NCBI GenBank assembly: GCA_044351045.1
Contig: JBILGM010000071.1
Span: forward strand, 1 to 10,471
Length of the DNA: 10,471 bases
Reading direction: 5' to 3'
From: UBA6136 sp044351045
Lineage (GTDB): Bacteria > Pseudomonadota > Gammaproteobacteria > Methylococcales > Methylococcaceae
How positions within the stretch are numbered: the stretch's first letter is position 1; each line of letters begins with the position of its first letter. This document shows positions 1-5,823 of the stretch, piece by piece. The notes under the pieces are model-generated. The model searched no databases. It was not told where the DNA came from and saw nothing but the letters and a program-made list of their open reading frames with translations. Position numbers and translations under genes: made by a program.

Positions 1-1
1 G

Positions 2-61
2 ATGATGCTCATGATGATCGCAACAGCAGGCCTGTATGGCCAGAGAATGAAGCCGCGTTGA
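2..61 (+). CDS. C-terminal end of an unidentified gene (partial)
   Basis: The window opens inside a probable plus-strand gene. Reading from base 2, the frame is open to a TGA at 59-61 and ends in a hydrophobic stretch followed by a basic tail (LMMIATAGLYGQRMKPR), which could be the last membrane helix of a membrane protein. A hairpin terminator follows 24 bases downstream, supporting a gene end here. The frame from base 1, ending at TGA 73-75, is an alternative with a more polar, Asp-rich reading. The part visible is too short to assign a family or function. The choice of frame rests only on base use and the hydrophobic pattern. Confidence 0.35.
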   Translation: MMLMMIATAGLYGQRMKPR

Positions 62-85
62 TCGGCTGCTGTTGAAGGATGAGGA

Positions 86-113
86 GAGCGGGCACTCAGC
101 TGCCCGCTCGTTT
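86..113 (+). terminator. Intrinsic-type terminator of the upstream gene
   Basis: A perfect 9-bp GC-rich stem (GAGCGGGCA at 86-94 with TGCCCGCTC at 101-109) encloses a 6-base loop and is followed by GTTTATCT. The T tract is short, so termination may be partial or assisted. It lies just after the stop codon of the partial gene at the window edge. Confidence 0.65.
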
Positions 114-123
114 ATCTGTCGTG

Positions 124-157
124 TTGAAACGGCATTCCTGAGCAGGTGGCGTTTCAA
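124..157. repeat. Inverted repeat / hairpin between terminator and tRNA region
   Basis: TTGAAACG at 124-131 and CGTTTCAA at 150-157 are perfect 8-base inverted arms. Inside them CCTG (137-140) and CAGG (143-146) extend the pairing after an asymmetric internal loop. No T tract follows, so it is not an obvious terminator. It could be a small intergenic repeat or an RNA-end stabilising hairpin. I see no other copy in the window. Confidence 0.4.
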
Positions 158-276
158 GCTCGCCGCACCATAGCTTTGACACTCAGGGTACGAAAAGCAT
201 TTGCATGCCGTGGACTGTTTGTTGGCCATCGGCGCATCTCGAATAGGGTCATGGCAGCCTGTCCGCGAGGTTACCC

Positions 277-396
277 ATGCCTCTCCCTTGCGCCGATTTC
301 AATCGCATGCGGGCGCTTAAACAAGCATGGCTCAACTTTCTGGAGTGTCCAGCTTGGCGCCGAAAGATTGAAGATGTTTTCTGGAGTCGATTCTGA
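277..396 (+). CDS. Candidate 39-residue small protein of unknown function
   Basis: An ATG at 277 preceded by GAGG with a 6-base gap opens a 39-codon frame ending at TGA 394-396. The predicted peptide begins MPLPCADFNRMRALKQAW and contains three tryptophans, seven Arg/Lys and two cysteines besides aromatic residues near its end (VFWSRF). The middle could form an amphipathic basic helix. I recognise no family. It lies in the otherwise empty stretch between the 86-113 terminator and the tRNA-Pro terminator, with no clear promoter seen. The good ribosome site and the protein-like composition are the only support, and a chance ORF of this size is quite possible. Confidence 0.3.
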   Translation: MPLPCADFNRMRALKQAWLNFLECPAWRRKIEDVFWSRF

Positions 397-423
397 TGCC
401 AAGATTTTTCTTGGTGGGGATTA

Positions 424-456
424 TTACCAAAAAGCCGGAGATGGGGTTTCCGGCTT
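424..456 (-). terminator. Intrinsic terminator of tRNA-Pro
   Basis: On the minus strand a perfect 8-bp stem (AAGCCGGA / TCCGGCTT, plus-strand arms 432-439 and 449-456) with a 9-base loop is followed by TTTTTGG. It lies about 24 bases downstream of the CCA end of the minus-strand tRNA-Pro, where a terminator for that gene is expected. Confidence 0.8.
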
Positions 457-479
457 CCAATGCAAGTCATTGTTTTGAT

Positions 480-556
480 TGGTCGGGGAGACAGGATTTG
501 AACCTGCGACCCCCTGCACCCCATGCAGGTGCGCTACCAGGCTGCGCTACACCCCG
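480..556 (-). tRNA. tRNA-Pro, anticodon GGG
   Basis: Read on the minus strand this is a complete 77-base tRNA with encoded CCA. The acceptor arms are CGGGGTG and the matching 3' strand ending CCCCG-A-CCA. The D arm contains AGCGCAGCCTGGTAGCGC, the anticodon stem CCTGC/GCAGG encloses the loop ATGGGGT, and the T arm contains GGTTCAAATCC. The loop places GGG at positions 34-36, which reads the proline codon CCC. The C1 and the overall sequence resemble E. coli proL, my recollection of which also starts with C and carries GGG. It has its own promoter (566-595) and terminator (424-456), so it looks like a single-gene unit transcribed away from the RibD-like reductase gene. Confidence 0.97.
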
Positions 557-565
557 AAGCTGGTA

Positions 566-595
566 ATGATAGCCGTTGAGGCCGAGGCAAGTCAA
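566..595 (-). promoter_or_regulatory. Sigma-70-type promoter of tRNA-Pro
   Basis: On the minus strand TTGACT (590-595) and TATCAT (566-571) each match five of six consensus bases and are separated by 18 bases. The -10 box ends ten bases before the mature tRNA 5' end at 556, so the leader to be removed by RNase P would be very short. Confidence 0.7.
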
Positions 596-683
596 AATTT
601 AACAGTTTGTTTGGCGTCTTGCTTCGCGGTGAGATTTGCCTGGCTCTGTTCGTCTGCCGCGATTTCGTTTTGAGATGTACCGG

Positions 684-1592
684 ATGGCTTACCATAGCCC
701 CGACCATAAACCTATGGATGTTTTTGCCGTGCCCAAATCGATTTTTCGTCTCTATCCCCCGCCTTACGAGACGGTGGCACTGAGGGGCTTGTACCTTCAG
801 GAGGGTTTGCATGAGCGTGGTTCGAGTGAGAGGCCTTTCGTGTATGCCAATTTTTTGACGAGCCTCGATGGACGCATTGCGCTTGAAGATGCGAAGGGCG
901 AGCTTTATCTACCCAAATCGCTGACGACGCCGGACGACTTTCGGTTGTTTTTGGAGTTGCAGTGTCAAGCCGACTGCCTCATTACGCACGGCGGTTATCT
1001 GCGTGCACTGCATGCTGGACGCCTGGGTAATGTCCTTCAGATTGGGACCCACGAACTGGGATCTGATCTCCTGGATTGGCGTGTCAAGCAAGGGTTGCCT
1101 CCGCAGCCTGCTATTGTGATTGCCAGCGCCAGTCTTGACTTCCCCATGCCTGATTCCATTCGCGAACACGGTCAAGCCTGTTATATCGCTACGGGTGAAG
1201 GGGCCGATCCAGCGAGAGTGGCCTATTGGCGGGGGCTGGGCTATGGGGTGATTTTTGCCGGGCGGGGTCAGATGGTCGAGGGTGGGTTGTTAACAAGCCG
1301 TCTGGGCGAGTTGGGTTATCGAACGATCTATCTTGTTGCTGGACCTCACATGCTGGATACAATGGTCAGAGAGTCGCGGCTCTCTCTGCTATTTCAGACC
1401 ATTTCACATCAGTTGATGGGCGGCGAGGTCTTTTCTTCCCTGGTGCCTGGCCCAGAGTTGGGACCCTTTGGTCATCTGAAGATGGTGTCCCTCTATTACG
1501 ATCAAGCAGCGTTTAAGGGGGCCGGTCAATGGTTTGCGCAGTTTGAGTGCTCTGGGCACGAGCTTACGATGATGGGGGGTGACCATGAATGA
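684..1592 (+). CDS. Stand-alone RibD C-terminal-type (DHFR-fold) reductase
   Basis: The protein belongs by motif to the RibD_C reductase family, NADPH-dependent enzymes with a dihydrofolate-reductase-like fold that reduce pyrimidine or pterin-like substrates. Visible family features are RLYPPP near the start, PFVYANFLTSLDGRIA, the DDFRLFLELQCQAD segment, and late glycines (AGPHMLDTMV). There is no cytidine-deaminase-type zinc domain, so it is not the bifunctional riboflavin enzyme RibD. Its stop overlaps the start of a pteridine reductase gene, and folB and folK-type genes follow on the other strand, so a role in reducing a pterin or dihydrofolate is my inference. The exact substrate is unknown. 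Start: ATG 684 has GAG about 8 bases upstream; ATG 675 and ATG 714 are alternatives, giving 302 residues for 684. A TTG frame extension to 636 seems unneeded. A weak promoter (TTGAGG 576-581, TTTAAC 598-603) may drive it. Confidence 0.85.
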   Translation: MAYHSPDHKPMDVFAVPKSIFRLYPPPYETVALRGLYLQEGLHERGSSERPFVYANFLTSLDGRIALEDAKGELYLPKSLTTPDDFRLFLELQCQADCLITHGGYLRALHAGRLGNVLQIGTHELGSDLLDWRVKQGLPPQPAIVIASASLDFPMPDSIREHGQACYIATGEGADPARVAYWRGLGYGVIFAGRGQMVEGGLLTSRLGELGYRTIYLVAGPHMLDTMVRESRLSLLFQTISHQLMGGEVFSSLVPGPELGPFGHLKMVSLYYDQAAFKGAGQWFAQFECSGHELTMMGGDHE

Positions 1593-2322
1593 GTTGGCTG
1601 GGGTGGTTTTGGTAACGGGGGCCTCCCGTCGGATTGGTGCGGAGATCGTTCGGCATTTGCATCAGGCGGGCTATCGGGTTGTGTTGCACTTCAATCGGTC
1701 GGCGGGAGAAGCCGAGGCCTTTGCGGGTAGCTTGAATGCGGTCAGGTCCGATTCCGTGAAAATTCTTCAGGCCGATCTGGGCGGACATGGGGCTATGGAG
1801 GCGCTCATTGTTCGGGCTCTGAACTTTTGGGGGCGATTGGATGCTTTGGTGAATAACGCATCCGCGTTTTACCCGACGCCCTTGGGGGAGGTGACGGAGA
1901 GGCAATGGGATGAATTGATGGGGAGTAATCTCAAGGCGCCCTTTTTCCTGGCTCAGGCTGCGGCGGAATCGTTGACGAGACAGCGGGGCGCTATAGTCAA
2001 CATTGTGGATGTTTATGCCGAGCGCCCACTTAAATCCTACCCGGTCTATTCAGTTGCTAAGGCCGGGCTCGCCGCCCTGACGCGATCCCTAGCGGTCGAG
2101 TTGGCGCCGGATGTGCGTGTCAATGGTGTTTCGCCCGGCGCCATCCTGTGGCCTGAAAATGAGGCAGCTGACGATCAGGGTGCTTTGTTGGCAAGAGTTC
2201 CTCTGGGCCGCTGTGGAGCGCCCGAAGACATTGCGCGAGCGGTGGTTTTTTTGCTGCGGGATGCACCGTACGTGACCGGACAGGTGCTCGCGGTTGATGG
2301 CGGTCGCAGCCTATTCATTTGA
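1585..2322 (+). CDS. Pteridine reductase (PTR1/FolM-type SDR)
   Basis: A short-chain dehydrogenase/reductase of 245 residues, predicted to reduce dihydropterin, monapterin or dihydrofolate with NADPH in the cytoplasm. The Rossmann motif is TGASRRIG, where the arginine pair resembles the NADPH-binding arginine of PTR1-like enzymes. NNAS is present, and the catalytic YSVAK provides Tyr and Lys. In place of the usual SDR catalytic serine there is Asp in NIVDVYAERPL, which is a hallmark of the PTR1 group. The stretch SPGAILWPE is also typical of bacterial pteridine reductases. ATG 1585 follows GGGGGG with about 6 bases spacing and overlaps the preceding gene's stop (ATGAATGA), indicating translational coupling; a GTG at 1579 is less likely. 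The 3' end overlaps the convergent folK-type gene by 8 bases. Whether the substrate is dihydromonapterin (FolM role) or folate cannot be read from sequence. Confidence 0.9.
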   Translation: MNELAGVVLVTGASRRIGAEIVRHLHQAGYRVVLHFNRSAGEAEAFAGSLNAVRSDSVKILQADLGGHGAMEALIVRALNFWGRLDALVNNASAFYPTPLGEVTERQWDELMGSNLKAPFFLAQAAAESLTRQRGAIVNIVDVYAERPLKSYPVYSVAKAGLAALTRSLAVELAPDVRVNGVSPGAILWPENEAADDQGALLARVPLGRCGAPEDIARAVVFLLRDAPYVTGQVLAVDGGRSLFI

Positions 2323-2806
2323 CCGTTGGTTCGAGTTTTTTCTGGGCCAACCCCCGCTTGTCGAAGGCTGCCCATAGCTGACAGTAAGTTTTCCCAATGA
2401 CTGGGTGAAGGCACTCTGCTGCAATTTCGGCGAGTGGCTCCAGAACGAAGGCATATTGGGTGATCTCGTCCCTCAGTAAGCGAAGGTCATGGTCATCGAA
2501 GATTTTGCTGCCATAGAGGATCAAGTCAACGTCGAGCGTTCGTGACGAGAACTTCTGGCTATTGCGGGTTCGTCCGTGCCGCTCTTCAAGTGCACGGAGC
2601 TGTCGGGCAATGTCCCTTGGGTCTTGATCTGATCGAAAACCAACAACCAGATTGTGGAAGACGGGGCCTTCAAAACCGACTGATGCGGTTTCATAGGTGC
2701 TTGATACGACGAGCGGCCCGAACAGGTTTTCCAACTCGCTGATGGCTGCCGGAATATGAGTTTCCGGATCAATGTTGCTGCCAAGGCTCAGGAATATCTC
2801 AGCCAT
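2315..2806 (-). CDS. folK: HPPK-type pyrophosphokinase (FolK family)
   Basis: Transfers pyrophosphate from ATP to 6-hydroxymethyl-7,8-dihydropterin, the step after FolB in folate synthesis. The 163 residues begin with SLGSNI and carry YETASVGF, FHNLVVGF, EERHGR and the signature RTLDVDLILYG, whose two aspartates bind magnesium in this family. The later region reads LRLLRDEITQYAFVLEPLAE, where classical FolK has a PHP/PHY..R segment; the family's usual His and Arg in that ATP-side loop are absent. I believe this RDEI form is a known gammaproteobacterial FolK-like subfamily found beside folB, so a second, classical folK may exist elsewhere in the genome. The start is 2 bases after the folB stop, so the two are cotranscribed. 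The gene ends inside the tail of the pteridine reductase gene on the other strand. Confidence 0.9.
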   Translation of the reverse strand: MAEIFLSLGSNIDPETHIPAAISELENLFGPLVVSSTYETASVGFEGPVFHNLVVGFRSDQDPRDIARQLRALEERHGRTRNSQKFSSRTLDVDLILYGSKIFDDHDLRLLRDEITQYAFVLEPLAEIAAECLHPVIGKTYCQLWAAFDKRGLAQKKLEPTVK

Positions 2807-2808
2807 GA

Positions 2809-3165
2809 TTAGGCTTTGACTCCCCGCTCAATTTGGATGCCAACGTCGCTGGCACCCCGGATGGCGCCTTTCTTGTTGAGCGTAAGGCGCAGCCAGGATA
2901 CGGAGAACTCTTCAATGATGATGGCGCTGATTTTCTCGGCAAGAGTTTCAACCAACAGAAATTCACTGGCCTCTACGAATGCGATAATGCGCTTGGAAAG
3001 AGTCTTGTAATCCAGTGTGTGGGCGATGTCGTCGGCGGCGGCTGCTTTGCGAATGTCGGTGCCCATTTCCAGATCGATGATGACGGTCTGGCGGATTTTT
3101 CGCTCCCAGTCATAAATGCCGATAACCGTGTCGATCTGAAGGCCGCGAAGAAAAATGATGTCCAT
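2809..3165 (-). CDS. folB: Dihydroneopterin aldolase FolB
   Basis: Cleaves 7,8-dihydroneopterin to 6-hydroxymethyl-7,8-dihydropterin and glycolaldehyde in the cytoplasm, feeding the FolK-type enzyme encoded next. The 118 residues match the usual size. Seen motifs are the N-terminal MDIIFLRGLQIDTVIGIYDW followed by ER and a Gln, TLDYKTLS with the conserved Tyr, the glutamate in FLLVETLAEKI, and the lysine in LTLNKKGAIRGASDVGI, which correspond to the substrate-binding Glu/Tyr and catalytic Lys of the family. The ATG at 3165 is preceded by GGA with a 7-base gap; the frame is open further upstream to 3246, but that extension is not family sequence and would consume most of the gap to plsY. folB is divergent from plsY, as in E. 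coli and Pseudomonas. Confidence 0.95.
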   Translation of the reverse strand: MDIIFLRGLQIDTVIGIYDWERKIRQTVIIDLEMGTDIRKAAAADDIAHTLDYKTLSKRIIAFVEASEFLLVETLAEKISAIIIEEFSVSWLRLTLNKKGAIRGASDVGIQIERGVKA

Positions 3166-3182
3166 ATTTGTATCCGTGTCTT

Positions 3183-3211
3183 TTGAGTTTGCTGAGACTT
3201 GGTAACATAAC
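3183..3211 (+). promoter_or_regulatory. Possible plsY promoter in the folB-plsY divergent gap
   Basis: TTGAGT (3183-3188) and CATAAC (3206-3211), 17 bases apart, each match four of six sigma-70 consensus bases and lie about 40 bases upstream of the plsY ATG. The gap (3166-3250) must also hold the folB promoter; on the minus strand TTGTCA is a fair -35 box but I see no good -10 box at the right distance. Confidence 0.3.
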
Positions 3212-3250
3212 TGCCACGTTTCTGACAATCTTAAGAGAGCATTCATTCCT

Positions 3251-3844
3251 ATGACAGTCTGGCTTTTTGTTCCCTTGGCCTACCTAATGGGTTCCCTGTC
3301 GACCGCTGTGATCGTCAGCAAGATGTTTGGACTGCCGGATCCGCGAGAACAGGGCTCGAAAAATCCTGGGGCCACCAATGTTTTGAGGTTGGGAGGGAAG
3401 AAGGCTGCGGCCATCACCCTTGTGGGTGATGCCATGAAGGGTTTGATTCCCGTGGTTATTACGCAATATCTCGGTGCAACAACCGACATGGTCGCCGCCG
3501 TGGGTCTCGCTGCATTTCTCGGTCACCTTTATCCCGTGTTTTTCGGGTTTAAGGGGGGGAAGGGTGTGGCAACGGCCTTGGGCGTCTTGAGCGGGTTTTC
3601 CGGTTGGGTGGGTCTTTGCGTACTGGCGACATGGATCCTCATGGCCATGGTTTTTCGTTATTCCTCCTTGTCGGCCCTGACGGCAGCCATCTTGGCGCCG
3701 GTTTACGTCTGGTTAATCCTGGAGTCTCCTGTGTTGGCTGGGGCTGCTTTGGCGATGGCTCTGCTACTTGTTTCAAGGCATCGCTCGAATATCGAGCGGC
3801 TGCTCAAGGGGGAGGAGTCCCGTATTGGGACGAAGAAGGTTTGA
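3251..3844 (+). CDS. plsY: Acyl-phosphate:glycerol-3-phosphate acyltransferase PlsY
   Basis: An inner-membrane enzyme that transfers an acyl group from acyl-phosphate to glycerol-3-phosphate, the first acylation of phospholipid synthesis. The 197 residues contain the three family motifs: the N-terminal GSLSTAVIVSK, the GSKNPGATNVLR segment around residue 36, and FKGGKGVAT around residue 100. They end in RHRSNIERLLKGEE, also typical. About five hydrophobic segments are visible, for example VWLFVPLAYLMGSL, the MVAAVGLAAFLGHLYPVFF region and WVGLCVLATWILMAMVF. ATG 3251 gives the expected N-terminus; the upstream GAGAG is a distant, weak ribosome site. It is divergent from folB and convergent with tsaD with only 9 bases between the stops. 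Confidence 0.96.
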   Translation: MTVWLFVPLAYLMGSLSTAVIVSKMFGLPDPREQGSKNPGATNVLRLGGKKAAAITLVGDAMKGLIPVVITQYLGATTDMVAAVGLAAFLGHLYPVFFGFKGGKGVATALGVLSGFSGWVGLCVLATWILMAMVFRYSSLSALTAAILAPVYVWLILESPVLAGAALAMALLLVSRHRSNIERLLKGEESRIGTKKV

Positions 3845-3853
3845 TGCGATCTC

Positions 3854-4870
3854 TCAAGCGGGTGACATGAGCTCGGTCAGTGGCCAGCGGGGGCGGGCGC
3901 TGATCTCAATCGGTTCATGCTGGCCCGCCATTAGGCGTTGGCATCCTGCATAGGCAATCATGGCTCCGTTATCGCCACAGAACTCCAGGCGGGGAAAATA
4001 GACTTGGCAGCCTTCCTTGTGGGTCATGATTTTCAGATGTTCCCGTATCAGCCGGTTAGCGCTGACGCCGCCGGCCACGACTAGTCGTTTGAGTCCGGTC
4101 TGCTGCAAAGCGCGCCGCGCTTTAATGACCAAGGTGTCTGCAACGGCCCTCTGAAATCCAGCTGCTATATCTGCCCGGTCCTGAGCGCTACTTCCGGTCG
4201 TTTGTAGCGTGACCACGGTATGGGTCTTGAGGCCACTGAAGCTAAAATCTAGACCCGGGCGATCAGTCATCGGGCGGGGGAAGTTGAATTTATGAGCATC
4301 GCCTTGATCGGCCAGTCTGGCGATCTCTGGCCCGCCCGGATAGCCGAGGCCGAGCATCTTGGCGGTTTTGTCGAAAGCCTCGCCAGCAGCATCATCCACG
4401 GATTCGCCAAGAATGTCATAACGACCGATGCCCTCCACCTGCACAAGCTGTGTGTGTCCACCGGAGACCAGCAGAGCCAAAAAGGGAAAATCGGGCGGAT
4501 CGGGTTCCAGTAGTGGCGCGAGCAGGTGGCCTTCCATGTGATGAATCCCAATGGCAGGAATGTTGAGGCTGAACGCAAGGCTGCGCGCTACAGAGGCACC
4601 CACCAGCAGGGCACCGATTAGACCCGGGCCGCTGGTGTAGGCAATGCCGTCAAGCCGGGTTTTGTCAATCCCGGTATCCCCGCATGTCTGCCGGATCAAT
4701 GGGATAAGCTTCCTGATGTGGTCGCGTGATGCGAGTTCCGGGACAACGCCGCCGTATTCCGCATGAGTCTGGATCTGGCTGTGCAGTTGATGCCCAAGCA
4801 GTCCACGCTTGGCCTGGTAGATTGCGACGCCGGTCTCGTCGCAGGACGTTTCGATTCCAAGAACAATCAC
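3854..4870 (-). CDS. tsaD: tRNA N6-threonylcarbamoyladenosine synthase subunit TsaD
   Basis: With TsaB and TsaE, TsaD transfers the threonylcarbamoyl group onto A37 of ANN-decoding tRNAs (t6A). The 338 residues match the family size. The ASKHA-type start VLGIETSCDETGVAIY is followed by the metal-binding HMEGH (His111 and His115 here, as in E. coli), the phosphate-loop-like VSGGHTQL (about 135-142), GYPGGPEIA, FSFSGLKT, VAGGVSANRLIR and the late GDNGAMIA aspartate. The start is GTG at 4870-4868, in the exact family position. The gene is divergent from rpsU, as in E. coli and Pseudomonas. Among t6A substrates are isoleucine tRNAs, but that link to the nearby tRNA is only a remark. Confidence 0.97.
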   Translation of the reverse strand: MIVLGIETSCDETGVAIYQAKRGLLGHQLHSQIQTHAEYGGVVPELASRDHIRKLIPLIRQTCGDTGIDKTRLDGIAYTSGPGLIGALLVGASVARSLAFSLNIPAIGIHHMEGHLLAPLLEPDPPDFPFLALLVSGGHTQLVQVEGIGRYDILGESVDDAAGEAFDKTAKMLGLGYPGGPEIARLADQGDAHKFNFPRPMTDRPGLDFSFSGLKTHTVVTLQTTGSSAQDRADIAAGFQRAVADTLVIKARRALQQTGLKRLVVAGGVSANRLIREHLKIMTHKEGCQVYFPRLEFCGDNGAMIAYAGCQRLMAGQHEPIEISARPRWPLTELMSPA

Positions 4871-4886
4871 TGGGTCTATCTTACTT

Positions 4887-4916
4887 TTGGTTTTATTCCA
4901 CTGGAGAAGGTATAAT
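4887..4916 (+). promoter_or_regulatory. Promoter of the rpsU-yqeY-dnaG-rpoD operon
   Basis: A perfect TATAAT (4911-4916) lies 18 bases after TTGGTT (4887-4892), a weaker -35 box. It is 75 bases upstream of the rpsU ATG. A second, poorer -10-like box, TATAAC at 4952-4957, has no convincing -35 partner. The region is the divergent gap with tsaD. I looked for the LexA site known in the E. coli counterpart (CTG-N10-CAG) and did not find one. Confidence 0.6.
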
Positions 4917-4991
4917 TGTCCGCTTTTATTCGGCCCCGGTTAATCCGGTACTATAACGCATTGAATTCCTTGGGAATATTGGAAAGCTTAC

Positions 4992-5231
4992 ATGCCCTCG
5001 ATCAAAATTAGAGAAAACGAACCCTTTGAAATCGCCATCCGCCGTTTCAAGCGGGCCTGTGAAAAGGCAGGTGTCCTGTCTGAGGTTCGTCGCCGCGAGT
5101 TCTATGAAAAGCCCACTGAGGAGCGCAAGCGTAAGGCGGCAGCAGCGGTAAAGAGGCATTTGAAGAAGCTTTCTCGTGAGCGCTTTGCTCTCCAGAATCT
5201 CCGTAAGGGTCGTCCCCAGACCGAGCGTTAA
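4992..5231 (+). CDS. rpsU: 30S ribosomal protein bS21
   Basis: A small basic protein of the 30S subunit, placed near the anti-Shine-Dalgarno end of 16S rRNA and needed for initiation on many mRNAs. The core is nearly identical to the E. coli protein: IKIRENEPFEIAIRRFKR, CEKAGVLSEVRRREFYEKP, then ERKRKAAAAVKRH. It has 79 residues against 71 in E. coli, the difference lying in the C-terminal tail after KKLSRERFALQN. The ribosome site is GGAAAG, about 7 bases before the ATG. First gene of the macromolecular-synthesis operon; yqeY begins 6 bases after its stop. Confidence 0.98.
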   Translation: MPSIKIRENEPFEIAIRRFKRACEKAGVLSEVRRREFYEKPTEERKRKAAAAVKRHLKKLSRERFALQNLRKGRPQTER

Positions 5232-5237
5232 TCTGCC

Positions 5238-5687
5238 ATGAGCGAGCTGAAGGCCCGCCTGCAGTCCGACATGAAGTCGGCCATGAAGGCCGGCGAAAAA
5301 GAGAAGCTGGGTGTCATCCGCTTGATGATGGCTGCCATCAAGCAGCGTGAGGTGGATGATCGAGTCGAGTTATGCGATGAAGAAGTGGTCGGTGTGCTTG
5401 ATCGTATGGTCAAGCAGCGACGTGAATCCATCGCCCAGTATGATGCGGCTGGGCGGCTTGACCTCTCTGCGGTTGAAAAGGCTGAAATCGAAGTGATTCA
5501 GGCTTATCTGCCTCAGCCGCTGACCGAGCCCGAAATTGATGCTCTGATCAATTCGGCCATAGCCGAGACGGGTGCTGCCGGAATTGCTGGCATGGGAAAA
5601 GTGATGGCGGTTATCAAGGGTCCCATGCAGGGGCGAGCGGACATGACCGTCGTCAGTGCCCGAGTAAAGAGCCTGTTGGGCGTCTAA
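5238..5687 (+). CDS. yqeY: GatB/YqeY domain protein
   Basis: A 149-residue protein of the YqeY family, which shares its fold with the tRNA-binding tail of the amidotransferase subunit GatB. Its own function is not established; tRNA binding or a role in tRNA-dependent amidation is the usual inference. Visible family sequence includes the N-terminal LKARLQSDMKSAMKAGEKEK, VIRLMMAAIKQREVD, the EKAEIEVIQAYLPQPL segment around residue 80-95, and the C-terminal MGKVMAVIKGPMQGRADM. The ATG lies 6 bases after the rpsU stop with only GAGCG as a weak ribosome site, suggesting translational coupling. yqeY between rpsU and dnaG is the arrangement of Pseudomonas and many other gammaproteobacteria, while E. 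coli lacks it here. Confidence 0.93.
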   Translation: MSELKARLQSDMKSAMKAGEKEKLGVIRLMMAAIKQREVDDRVELCDEEVVGVLDRMVKQRRESIAQYDAAGRLDLSAVEKAEIEVIQAYLPQPLTEPEIDALINSAIAETGAAGIAGMGKVMAVIKGPMQGRADMTVVSARVKSLLGV

Positions 5688-5715
5688 ACCCATCAGTTCA
5701 GTTCGGTGACCCATT

Positions 5716-5789
5716 CTGACGCTCGCGTTTGGGCGCCGTCCCAATTTAGGGTAAACGGACCCCACCAAATCTGAATCGATTAGCGTCAG
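5716..5789 (+). other. Possible branched RNA structure in the yqeY-dnaG gap
   Basis: CTGACGCT (5716-5723) is perfectly complementary to AGCGTCAG (5782-5789). Between these arms two small hairpins can form: TTGGG/CCCAA (5729-5733 with 5740-5744, loop of six) and GGGT/ACCC (5749-5752 with 5759-5762). Together they would make a three-way junction in the leader of dnaG. No T tract follows, so it is not a standard terminator. It might be a processing site or control the drop in expression between ribosomal protein and primase, as the terminator and cleavage sites do in the E. coli operon. This is an eye-made pairing and unproven. Confidence 0.4.
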
Positions 5790-5823
5790 GCTAACGATCC
5801 CCTCATTTGTTGGCAAGCACAAC

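Noticed and set aside
146..478. 110-residue plus-strand ORF over the stretch before tRNA-Pro
   Set aside because: It runs through the tRNA-Pro terminator hairpin, has no ribosome site and no recognisable motif; the 277-396 frame is more credible.
3166..3246. N-terminal extension of folB
   Set aside because: The frame is open to 3246, but family sequence begins at MDIIFL with a suitable ribosome site; the extension would occupy the divergent promoter gap.
4871..4991. LexA box in the rpsU promoter region, as in E. coli
   Set aside because: The only suitably placed CTG (4901) has no CAG ten bases further on.
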